From CAYRNY01 sp964425755 (GTDB taxonomy: Bacteria > Chloroflexota > Anaerolineae > Aggregatilineales > Aggregatilineaceae), in NCBI GenBank assembly GCA_964425755.1, contig CAYRNY010000001.1, forward strand, positions 1-64,000: DNA of 64,000 bases, given 5' to 3'. A program made the translations under genes and the position numbers. How positions within the stretch are numbered: position 1 is the stretch's first letter; each line of letters starts with the position of its first letter. Shown piece by piece: positions 56,623 to 64,000 of this stretch. Under the pieces are notes generated by a model. That model had not been told where the DNA came from, searched no databases, and worked only from the letters and a program-made list of their open reading frames with translations.

Positions 56623-58533
56623 TTACGACTCGGTGAAGTCGCCTTCGATCACGTCTTCTTCGTCGGTCGGTTCGCCCTGGCCGCCGGTCGCGCCATCGCC
56701 GCCGTAACCGGCCTGGTCGCCCGCCGACTGCGCCTGCTGGTACATGGTTTCGCCGATCTGCTGGATGGCGGTGCCGAGCGCCTCGGTCGCGTGCTTGATC
56801 GCGCTGGCATCGTCGCCTTCGAGCGCCTTACGCACGTCCTCGATCTTGCCCTCGATGTCCGTGCGCGTGGCTTCCGGCACCTGCTCGCCGTAGTCGCGCA
56901 GCGCCTTCTCGGCGGCGAAGATCGTCGCGTCCGCCTGGTTGCGCGTCTCGACCTGCTCGCGGCGCTTGGCGTCTTCAGCGGCGTGCTGCTCGGCCTCGTT
57001 GACCATGCGCTGGATTTCATCTTCCGACAGGCCGCTGCTCGCGGTGATCGTGATCTTCTGCTCGCGCCCGGTCGACTTATCGCGCGCGCTCACGTTCAGG
57101 ATGCCGTTCGCGTCGATGTCGAACGTCACCTCGATCTGCGGCACGCCGCGCGGCGCGGGCGGGATGCCGTCCAGGATGAACTTGCCGAGCGTCTTGTTGT
57201 CGGCGGCCATCGGGCGCTCACCCTGCACGACGTGGATCTCGACCTGCGTCTGGTTGTCCGACGCCGTGCTGAAGATCTGGCTCTTCTTGGTCGGGATGGT
57301 CGTGTTGCGCTCGATGATCGGCGTCGCCACGCCGCCCAACGTCTCGATCGACAGCGTCAGCGGGGTCACGTCCAGCAGCAAGACCTCTTTCACCTCGCCG
57401 CCCAGGACGCCACCCTGGATCGCCGCACCGATCGCGACCACCTCGTCCGGGTTAACGGTCTTGTTCGGTTCTTTGTTGAAGAACTTCTTGACCGCTTCCT
57501 GGATCGCGGGCATACGCGTCATGCCGCCGACCAGCAGAACTTCCTGGATGTCGCCGGTCTTCATCCCGGCGTCCTCAAGCGCGCGCTTGCACGGCTCAAT
57601 CGAGCGATCGATCAGGTCGCTGACCAGGCTCTCCAGCTTGGCGCGGCTAAGCGTCATGTTCAGGTGCTTCGGCCCGCTGGCATCCGCCGTGATGAACGGC
57701 AGGTTGATCTCGGCCTGCATCACGGTGGAGAGTTCTTTCTTGGCGTTCTCGGCGGCTTCCTTCAGGCGCTGCAATGCCTGGCGATCCTGGCGCAGGTCGA
57801 TCCCCTGCTCTTTCTTGAACTCGGTCGCCAGCCAGTCGATGATGCGCTCGTCGAAGTCGTCGCCGCCCAGGAACGTGTCGCCGTTGGTCGCCTTCACCTC
57901 GATCAACCCCTCGGACACGTCGAGGATCGAGATGTCGAACGTACCACCGCCCAGGTCATAAACGGCGATCGTCTCGTCCTCTTTCTTGTCCATGCCGTAG
58001 GCCAGCGACGCCGCCGTCGGCTCGTTGATGATGCGCTTCACGTCCAGCCCCGCGATGCGCCCGGCGTCTTTCGTCGCCTGGCGCTGGCTGTCGCTGAAGT
58101 ACGCCGGAACCGTGATCACGGCTTCGGTCACTTCCTCGTCCAGGTGCGCTTCGGCGTCCTGCTTCATCTTCTGCAGGATCATCGCGGAGATCTCCGGCGG
58201 GCTGTATTCCTTACCGCCCATATGCACGCGGATATCACCGTTCGGCGCGGCGCTCACCTTGTAGGGCACCACTTCCAGCGCCTTCTGCACCACGGGATCG
58301 TCGAATTTCCGCCCCATGAACCGCTTGACCGAGAAGATCGTGTTCTCAGGGTTCATGACGGCCTGGCGGCGCGCCAACTGGCCGACCAGCCGCTCATCCT
58401 GCTTGTTCACCGCGACGACGGACGGAACCAGCCGCCCACCCTCTGACGACTGGATGACGGTCGGCTCGCCACCTTCGATCACTGCCATGACCGAGTTTGT
58501 CGTCCCCAGGTCAATCCCGATAATCTTTCCCAT
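56623..58533 (-). CDS. dnaK: Chaperone DnaK (Hsp70)
   Basis: 636 residues, GAGGTGAGAG upstream of the ATG. ATPase domain opens I-I-G-I-D-L-G-T-T-N-S, with A-V-Y-D-L-G-G-G-T-F-D and 'VLLVGGMTRMP'; linker V-L-L-L-D-V-T-P-L; substrate-binding domain 'RNTTIPTKKSQ' and a helical lid ending in a Gly/Gln-rich tail. It folds and protects proteins in the cytoplasm together with DnaJ and GrpE. Length is typical. Second gene of a grpE-dnaK operon. Confidence 0.98.
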   Translation of the reverse strand: MGKIIGIDLGTTNSVMAVIEGGEPTVIQSSEGGRLVPSVVAVNKQDERLVGQLARRQAVMNPENTIFSVKRFMGRKFDDPVVQKALEVVPYKVSAAPNGDIRVHMGGKEYSPPEISAMILQKMKQDAEAHLDEEVTEAVITVPAYFSDSQRQATKDAGRIAGLDVKRIINEPTAASLAYGMDKKEDETIAVYDLGGGTFDISILDVSEGLIEVKATNGDTFLGGDDFDERIIDWLATEFKKEQGIDLRQDRQALQRLKEAAENAKKELSTVMQAEINLPFITADASGPKHLNMTLSRAKLESLVSDLIDRSIEPCKRALEDAGMKTGDIQEVLLVGGMTRMPAIQEAVKKFFNKEPNKTVNPDEVVAIGAAIQGGVLGGEVKEVLLLDVTPLTLSIETLGGVATPIIERNTTIPTKKSQIFSTASDNQTQVEIHVVQGERPMAADNKTLGKFILDGIPPAPRGVPQIEVTFDIDANGILNVSARDKSTGREQKITITASSGLSEDEIQRMVNEAEQHAAEDAKRREQVETRNQADATIFAAEKALRDYGEQVPEATRTDIEGKIEDVRKALEGDDASAIKHATEALGTAIQQIGETMYQQAQSAGDQAGYGGDGATGGQGEPTDEEDVIEGDFTES

Positions 58534-58600
58534 TGTTGCTCTCACCTCGTGTTATAGTCAGCATACGTGTCGATAATGACGGCCGTTCCCAACAGCAGCA

Positions 58601-59188
58601 CTACTCCGCGACGTGCACCAGGGCCGGTCGCAACACGCGGTCGCCGTGCATGTAGCCGCGCTGCAGCACCTTCGTGATCGTGCCGCTCTCGGCCTCGCTT
58701 TCCGTATCGACGCCCACCGCTTCGTGGTAGGTCGGGTCGAACGGCTGGCCCAGCGCCTCGATCTCGGTAATGCCCTGCTCTTCAAGATAGCGCTCCAGCT
58801 TGTGCAGGATCATCGCGACACCATCGAACCACTGGTTCTTTTCATTCTCCGGCACAGCGTCCATGGCGCGGTAGAAATCATCCAGCACGGGCAGCAGTTT
58901 CAGCAGCACGTCCCCCGCGATCGCCTGCGCCTGTTCGGTACGCTCGCGGGCGATGCGCTTCTTGTAGTTCTGGAACGTCGCGCGCTCGCGCTGCAGGCTG
59001 TCGAGATACTCCGCTGCTTTGGCTTCGGCCTGCTCAAGCTGCGCGGTCAACTCGTCCGCCAGCGCTTCCGCTGCTGTTTCGGTGGTATCATCCGTATCTT
59101 CAGCCGCGGCTTCGGCACTGCTGTCCGCCGCTTCGGCTGCTGCTTCATCATACACCTCTTGGTCAAGGTGGGTGTTTTTGCGACTCAC
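58601..59188 (-). CDS. grpE: Nucleotide exchange factor GrpE
   Basis: 195 residues from a GTG (59188) behind GAGGGAG; an ATG at 59215 in frame with a weaker site would add nine residues. A Glu/Ala-rich N-terminal region and long coiled coil ('LEQAEAKAAEYLDSLQRERATFQNYKKR', split by family signature F-x-N-Y-K-K-R) precede the C-terminal wing domain with 'GQPFDPTYHEAVG' and V-L-Q-R-G-Y-M. It releases ADP from DnaK. First gene of the operon, 67 bases before dnaK. Confidence 0.93.
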   Translation of the reverse strand: MSRKNTHLDQEVYDEAAAEAADSSAEAAAEDTDDTTETAAEALADELTAQLEQAEAKAAEYLDSLQRERATFQNYKKRIARERTEQAQAIAGDVLLKLLPVLDDFYRAMDAVPENEKNQWFDGVAMILHKLERYLEEQGITEIEALGQPFDPTYHEAVGVDTESEAESGTITKVLQRGYMHGDRVLRPALVHVAE

Positions 59189-59537
59189 GTGCACACTCCC
59201 TCTGGAATCACTCATCTGCGCTGTCCGTCAGTTACAGCGTCTGTAGTGTACAGAGCGCATAATAGAATCTCGTTAGCAAAGCGCCAGAATCGTATAGAAA
59301 GCGAGCCAATACGGCGCGATTTTACAGAAATCAGATGCATCCGCGCGCCAATGCCGACCGGCACACATCCGGCCCGCAAGAAAACTTGCACGATCGCGCG
59401 ATATCCGACACAGTCAGATGGGTTATACCGTCTCACATGCCCGGCAGCACGTGCCGGGGATACGCTCGCTAACCTGACCCGCCCCGAAGCAAAAAACGTT
59501 CGTTCAGGTAACGCAATGCAACCAGGAGCAAAAAACC
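59189..59537. other. Intergenic region upstream of grpE
   Basis: No gene. On the minus strand TATTAT (about 59263-59258) could be the grpE -10, with no good -35. No CIRCE element (TTAGCACTC-N9-GAGTGCTAA) is present. A hairpin CCCGGCA/TGCCGGG (59440-59458) lies upstream of the TPR gene on the + side. Confidence 0.5.
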
Positions 59538-60500
59538 ATGCCTGCCAACCCATCCGGCCCCACCCCGAACGACTGGTGGGACAAACTCGTCGTCTCGCTC
59601 GAACTGGCCGACCTGAATGACCCTGCCACGCGCGAGCGCCTCGATTCCGCCGCCGCGAAAGCCAACAACCAGGGCATCCATCTGGCGGCGGGATGGCAGT
59701 ACGGGCGCGCGCTGCCGATGCTCACCGCCGCGATCGACGTGTGGCACAAGCTGGGACAGATCGGCGGCGCGATCAACGCGTACAACGTGCGCGGCGCGGT
59801 CTACCGCAAGATCGGGGATTACCCCGCCGCGCAGGCCGATCACCGGGAAGCGCTTGTCCTGGCGACCTCGCACGCGACCAGCGCCAGCGCAGCCGGCGCG
59901 ATCAACGCGCGAATCGGGCTGGCGCTTGCCGTGTTGGAACAGGGCGAGCTTGACCAGGCCGAGCGGCTGGCCCATGAGGCCGTGCAGCAGAGCCAGAGCG
60001 CCGACGACAGCGGCGGCGCGGCCCGCGCGCAGTACGCCGCAGGCCGGGTATACGAAACGCGCAAAGAGTGGGACACAGCCCGGGGCGCGTTTGAAGAGGC
60101 GCGGCTGCGCTGGCAAGCGCTCCAGGCCCCTGCCGAACAGATCGAAGCCGCCGCCGGACTCGCGCGCGCCGCGTTAGGGCGCGGCTACATGGTCGACGCG
60201 CTCGCGCTGGCCGAGCAGATCTTCCAACACCTGGCCGAACACGGCCCGGCACGGCTCGATGAACCCCTGCGCGTCTACTGGACGCTGTACCGGGTCCTGC
60301 ACACCGTGCGCGACACGGAAAACGCGCGCGAGATATTGCGCGCCGCGAATATGCTCATGCTGCGCCAGATGGAGGGCCTGTCCCCGGAACAACGCGAGCG
60401 ATTCCGCACCGCCGTGCCGCTGCATCGCCAGATCGCGGAGACGTGGACCGCCGTGCTCACCGCGCAAGCGGAAGACGAAGAGGACGACGCCACCCGCTGA
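59538..60500 (+). CDS. TPR-repeat protein
   Basis: 320 residues with AGGAG before the ATG. At least four TPR-type helical pairs run from about residue 45 to 260 ('AAGWQYGRALPMLTAAIDVWHKLGQ', 'GDYPAAQADHREALVLAT', 'QGELDQAERLAHEAVQQSQ', 'KEWDTARGAFEEARLRWQAL'). No catalytic domain, signal peptide or membrane helix. It is probably a cytoplasmic protein-protein interaction scaffold. Convergent with the DUF2254 gene. Confidence 0.8.
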   Translation: MPANPSGPTPNDWWDKLVVSLELADLNDPATRERLDSAAAKANNQGIHLAAGWQYGRALPMLTAAIDVWHKLGQIGGAINAYNVRGAVYRKIGDYPAAQADHREALVLATSHATSASAAGAINARIGLALAVLEQGELDQAERLAHEAVQQSQSADDSGGAARAQYAAGRVYETRKEWDTARGAFEEARLRWQALQAPAEQIEAAAGLARAALGRGYMVDALALAEQIFQHLAEHGPARLDEPLRVYWTLYRVLHTVRDTENAREILRAANMLMLRQMEGLSPEQRERFRTAVPLHRQIAETWTAVLTAQAEDEEDDATR

Positions 60501-60505
60501 GCCGT

Positions 60506-61861
60506 CTACGCGGCCTGTTCCGGTTCGGCGTCGGGCTGGGCGCTCAACGCGTCGATTGCCGCATCGTAGCGCGCTTGCACGGCTTCACGATCCCACTGCT
60601 CCGGGATCGCTTCCTCGGCCCCGCGCAGGATCATCTCCGCCTGCCGCGAGAGCGTATCGCGCTGCTCGCGCGTGCGCGTGTGCGGGGCGATCGTCGCGAT
60701 CGCTTCCAGCAGCCGTATCGTCACCGCGACACTCCCGCGCGCGTGCTGCCGGATCTGGTTGAACGCCGCTTCGATCACGCCGGTGAAGGTCAACGCATCC
60801 GTCAGCACGCGTAACTGGCCGTCTTCGCCGTAATGGTATCCCGCCGGGATGCTGCGCTCGACCAGCAGCGACAACCCCGACGCCAACTGATCGACACACG
60901 CGAGCGCGGTGAACGGATCGTTGATCCCCGGCGACAACGCGCGCAGCGCGATCTCGACCAGTTGGTGCACCGGGAACTCGACATCCTGGATCCGCAGCCG
61001 GTGTTTGCCCAGCACGAACGCATCCTCAATCTGCTCGGCGAGCGCGTCATCCTGCGCGGCGGCGGGCCACACGGCGACGATGTCACTGTCCTGTGCCACA
61101 AAATCGCCCGGACGATAGACCAGGCGCATGATCCAGTCGTGCTCGTCCGCAAGCTGGACCAGGCGATCGATATCGATCACCTGCACGTAGCCCCGGCGGG
61201 ACGACGGCACCTTCCACGCATCATCCAGATCAAGCTGTTCTGGGAGGTCCGTCTCCTGCTTCAAGCGGCCATAGCGTGGATGAACCAACTGCTCCGGGAA
61301 GAGATCCCCGACGGCGATTTCCAACTGCCGCCCTACCACTTCGATGATGTATTCCGCCTGCAACTGTACCGAGCCATGGTGAAAGAAATAGACCAGCACG
61401 CCGACGCTGGTAAGCGACAACGCCATGCCAATCAGCAGCGCGAACTGCGGCACAACCGTGTCGTCCGCCGTGCTTTTGACGCTGCGCATCACCAGCAGGC
61501 AGTAGACAAAGGTCGCGATGAACGTGCCCAACACGATCTGGTTACCCCGATCGCGCATGAAGTTTGTCAGCAGGCGCGGCCCAAGTTGCATGGATGCCTG
61601 CGACAGCGCGACCATCGTGATCGAAAACGTGACGCCTGCGATCGTGATCATCGAGCCGGCGATGGTGGATAGAAAGGTGCGCGCCCCGTCCGGGTCGCCG
61701 CTGCCGAACCAACCCATCCGGGCCGACCAGTCTTCGAACACGGCGTGGTCGACGCTCACGGCGACAAATGACAACACGATCGCCGCGACGACCATCAGCG
61801 CAGGCACAAACCAATAACTGCTGCGGACTTTCTCCAGGGTGGTGAGAATGCGAATATTCAA
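60506..61861 (-). CDS. DUF2254 membrane protein
   Basis: 451 residues, starting with TTG behind GGGAGG. Four hydrophobic segments in the first 150 residues, including 'FSITMVALSQASMQLGPRLL', are the family signature. A large soluble C-terminal part follows, ending in an acidic Gln/Ala tail. DUF2254 proteins are widespread predicted membrane proteins of unknown function, possibly channel-like. The C-terminus stops 5 bases from the TPR gene's stop on the other strand. Confidence 0.85.
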   Translation of the reverse strand: MNIRILTTLEKVRSSYWFVPALMVVAAIVLSFVAVSVDHAVFEDWSARMGWFGSGDPDGARTFLSTIAGSMITIAGVTFSITMVALSQASMQLGPRLLTNFMRDRGNQIVLGTFIATFVYCLLVMRSVKSTADDTVVPQFALLIGMALSLTSVGVLVYFFHHGSVQLQAEYIIEVVGRQLEIAVGDLFPEQLVHPRYGRLKQETDLPEQLDLDDAWKVPSSRRGYVQVIDIDRLVQLADEHDWIMRLVYRPGDFVAQDSDIVAVWPAAAQDDALAEQIEDAFVLGKHRLRIQDVEFPVHQLVEIALRALSPGINDPFTALACVDQLASGLSLLVERSIPAGYHYGEDGQLRVLTDALTFTGVIEAAFNQIRQHARGSVAVTIRLLEAIATIAPHTRTREQRDTLSRQAEMILRGAEEAIPEQWDREAVQARYDAAIDALSAQPDAEPEQAA

Positions 61862-61952
61862 GCGAGGCTGCCTCCCCCCATAGATGACGCTTCCATTAGA
61901 ACGGATTATAGTGGTAGCGCGAGCGCCGCGAAACTGCGCCCCGGCGCTGCGC

Positions 61953-61961
61953 TGCTATAAT
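61953..61961 (+). promoter_or_regulatory. Extended -10 promoter of the acyl-CoA dehydrogenase gene
   Basis: TGCTATAAT, 58 bases before the ATG at 62020, the same form as the promoter at 24348. Confidence 0.6.
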
Positions 61962-62019
61962 GTAGCGAAAGTCACACACCAAATGCTTTTATCTTGTAGC
62001 TTATGGAGAAACACTACTC

Positions 62020-63204
62020 ATGACGCTTAACACCACCACACTGCCTTTCGAACTGACCGAAGAGCACGTCATGCTACGCGACGCCGTGCGCGACTTCGCC
62101 CAGAAGGAAATCGTCCCGATCGCCGCCGAGTTCGACGCCAGCGGCGAGTTTCCCCTCGAGACGGTGCGCAAGATGGGCGCGATGGGCTTGATGGGCATCG
62201 AGACGCCCGAAGCATATGGCGGCGCAGGCATGGATACCGTCGCGTATGTGCTGGCGATGATCGAGATCGCCAAAGCCGACGCCAGCCACAGCACCGTGGT
62301 CAGCGTGAATAACAGCCTGGTCAACCAAGGCCTGCTGACCTTCGGCACCGAAGAGCAAAAGCAGAAGTATCTCGTACCGATCGCGTCCGGCGAGAAGATC
62401 GGCGCGTACTCGCTCACCGAGCCGGACAGCGGCAGCGACGCCGCGACGATGCGCTCGCGCGCGGTGCTCAACGACGCGGGCACGCATTACATCATCAACG
62501 GGCGCAAAAGCTGGGTCACGTCCGGGCCGGTCGCGGATACCGTGATCCTCTTCACGATGACCGAACCGGAAAAAGGGCACCACGGCATCACCGCGTTTAT
62601 CATCGACGCGGACGCACCCGGCTTTGAGCGCGGCAAAGTCGAGCCGAAGCTCGGCATCCGCGCCAGCGCGACCAGCGAGCTGCTGTTTCACGATTACGCC
62701 TGCCCGGTCGAGAACGTGCTGGGCGAGCCGGGCCAGGGCTTTAAGATCGCCATGACGCTGCTCGACGCGGGGCGCATCGGGATCGCAGCGCAGGCGGTCG
62801 GGATCGCAGAAGCGGCGTACGAAGCGGCGGTGCGCTACGCGCGCGAGCGCGAGGCGTTCGGCCAGCCGCTCGGCGCGTTCCAGATGATCCAGCAAAAGAT
62901 CGCGGACATGAAAACGCGCCTCGAAGCCGCGCGCCTGCTGACGTTTAACGCGGCGTTGGCGAAGATGCGCACCAAAGAGACCGGCGCGCGTTACACCACC
63001 GAAGCGAGTATCGCCAAGCTCTTTGCCAGCGAAGCCGCGATGTACATCGCGCACCAGTCTGTACAAATTCACGGTGGGATGGGGTATAGTAAGGAACTGC
63101 CCGTCGAACGGTATTTTCGTGACGCCAAGATCACCGAGATTTACGAGGGCACGAGCGAGATTCAACGCATCGTGATCGCGCGGAACGAACTAGGCGTGCG
63201 CTGA
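62020..63204 (+). CDS. Acyl-CoA dehydrogenase
   Basis: 394 residues, GGAGAAA before the ATG. FAD enzyme that forms a 2,3-double bond in acyl-CoA, the first step of beta-oxidation. Signature 'GAYSLTEPDSGSDAATM', the middle beta domain, and I-Y-E-G-T-S-E-I-Q-R-I-V-I-A-R with the catalytic base Glu. The overall pattern is that of short/medium-chain (butyryl-type) dehydrogenases. It stands as a single gene with its own promoter; ETF genes are not in view. Confidence 0.94.
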   Translation: MTLNTTTLPFELTEEHVMLRDAVRDFAQKEIVPIAAEFDASGEFPLETVRKMGAMGLMGIETPEAYGGAGMDTVAYVLAMIEIAKADASHSTVVSVNNSLVNQGLLTFGTEEQKQKYLVPIASGEKIGAYSLTEPDSGSDAATMRSRAVLNDAGTHYIINGRKSWVTSGPVADTVILFTMTEPEKGHHGITAFIIDADAPGFERGKVEPKLGIRASATSELLFHDYACPVENVLGEPGQGFKIAMTLLDAGRIGIAAQAVGIAEAAYEAAVRYAREREAFGQPLGAFQMIQQKIADMKTRLEAARLLTFNAALAKMRTKETGARYTTEASIAKLFASEAAMYIAHQSVQIHGGMGYSKELPVERYFRDAKITEIYEGTSEIQRIVIARNELGVR

Positions 63205-63285
63205 TGCGCGGGACGTGCTGCGGTCCGCCAAAGACGGGGCCGGACGTCCGCGCGCCACAAATGGTAACAGCAAGGAGCAGATGTG

Positions 63286-64000
63286 ATGAGTGATGAGGAT
63301 ATCCGGCGCGCGAAAGACGCGTCCGGTAAAGACAAAACGACGGTAACGGGCGTGGAAAGACCCGGCACGGACTCCGAGCAGCCCGCCACGCCCCTGGATA
63401 GCGTCGTGTCGGCGCTGCGCGACATCCCCCGCCTGCGCTCGATCGAAGAGGAAGCGCCGGGCAAAGCGAGCTTCCGCCCGCCGCCCCCCACCGTCAGCCG
63501 GATCAGCGGGCTGACGCAGGGCTGCGGCAGCTTGATGCTGACGGTCATGGCCGTGATCATGCTGCTGTCGGCCTTTAGCTACGGGTTTTACCTGTGGGGA
63601 CCGGCGCTGTTGCTGGTTGGGGGTCTTGTGCTGGTTGTCGGCACGATCGGCGTGTGGCGCGGCAACCGCGTGCCGGTGCTCGTCTCGATCGCGATCCTGG
63701 TCCCCGTGCTGGTGATCGGCTACTACTGGGAGTCGTTTATCGGCATAGCGGGCCGCCTGACACCGCTGGGCGGCGTGGGCATGCTGGTCGGCCCGGCGGC
63801 GGGGCTGGTCACGATGGTGCTGATCGGGGCGCTGGTCGCCCACCTGATCAGCCTGGTGTACTGGCGGCGGTTGTTCCCCTCGACCACGCGCGGGATCATG
63901 CTCTGGACGTTCGGCACGCTGGGCCTGGTCGCCGTCGCCGTGGTGCTGCACTTCACGCAGCAAGACCAACGCGACGCCTGGATCAGCGAGAACCTCGACG
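63286..64000 (+). CDS. Membrane protein, partial (cut by window end)
   Basis: AAGGAG (63272-63277) lies 8 bases before the ATG. The open frame continues to the end of the window with no stop (238 codons seen). Residues 1-70 are polar and Pro-rich; then hydrophobic segments at about 82-102, 106-121, 127-145, 160-182 and 204-220 alternate with short loops. At least five membrane passes. No family is recognised from this part. Confidence 0.6.
   Translation, partial: MSDEDIRRAKDASGKDKTTVTGVERPGTDSEQPATPLDSVVSALRDIPRLRSIEEEAPGKASFRPPPPTVSRISGLTQGCGSLMLTVMAVIMLLSAFSYGFYLWGPALLLVGGLVLVVGTIGVWRGNRVPVLVSIAILVPVLVIGYYWESFIGIAGRLTPLGGVGMLVGPAAGLVTMVLIGALVAHLISLVYWRRLFPSTTRGIMLWTFGTLGLVAVAVVLHFTQQDQRDAWISENLD

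Noticed and set aside
59216..59330. CIRCE element upstream of grpE
   Set aside because: No TTAGCACTC / GAGTGCTAA pair; only partial, unspaced matches such as TTAGCA.

Overview
The window is about 64 kb of G+C-rich bacterial chromosome, densely and fairly evenly packed with genes on both strands. I see no rRNA, tRNA, CRISPR array, phage or transposase gene. The gene content suggests a member of the Chloroflexota, probably Anaerolineae-like: secreted proteins with signal peptides and one lipobox, large PAS/GAF histidine kinases, an acyl-ACP thioesterase, GH65/GH13 enzymes, a KaiC-type ATPase, a DUF2254 protein and short heme-copper-oxidase-like membrane proteins. The lineage is an inference from gene content; no 16S is present.

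Layout. 0-4 kb: three tandem, distantly paralogous exported proteins resembling lipid-carrier lipoproteins (LppX/LprG-like), each a separate transcription unit. 4-9 kb: biotin-protein ligase (birA), convergent ribosomal protein L19 (rplS), a secreted propeller-like protein and a run of four very small membrane proteins. 9-12.3 kb: secA, behind a leader with cobalamin-riboswitch-like sequence. 12.4-18.7 kb: a probable signalling operon (winged-helix-like protein, single-domain KaiC ATPase, two small membrane proteins, a PAS-GAF4 histidine kinase) running into adenosine deaminase. 18.8-25.7 kb: a 46-codon membrane microprotein gene in an AT-rich island, a metallo-beta-lactamase-fold hydrolase, and nucleic-acid maintenance genes (SRAP/YedK, Fpg, a YaeQ-like PD-(D/E)XK protein, a Ub-Mut7-C protein). 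25.9-31.2 kb: alpha-glucan or disaccharide use (GH65 phosphorylase, TPR membrane protein, GH13 glucosidase). 31.3-39.3 kb: a second histidine kinase and dnaE, which carries a 426-residue LAGLIDADG intein and a long low-complexity insert near its C-terminus.

39.5-53.9 kb: metallophosphoesterase, secreted alpha/beta hydrolase, two tandem 4-TM oxidase-like proteins, an exported trypsin-like protease, a membrane protein, an M23-like protein, a PadR regulator with a His-rich partner, an SDR, an acyl-ACP thioesterase, a MutS-family ATPase and an exported protein. Two copies of a 217-bp repeat flank the 45.5-47.8 kb pair; both copies can form the same H-type pseudoknot. 53.9-64 kb: prmA, an intergenic candidate small RNA, the heat-shock cluster grpE-dnaK-dnaJ (no hrcA and no CIRCE seen), a TPR protein, a DUF2254 protein, an acyl-CoA dehydrogenase and a membrane protein cut by the window edge.

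Most promising leads: the pseudoknot repeat pair, the secA leader, the DnaE intein near the cyanobacterial split-intein position, the winged-helix/KaiC/kinase operon, the AT-rich microprotein locus and the 55-kb candidate sRNA. Many genes are preceded by a TATAAT-like, often extended (TGn) -10 box with a poor -35.
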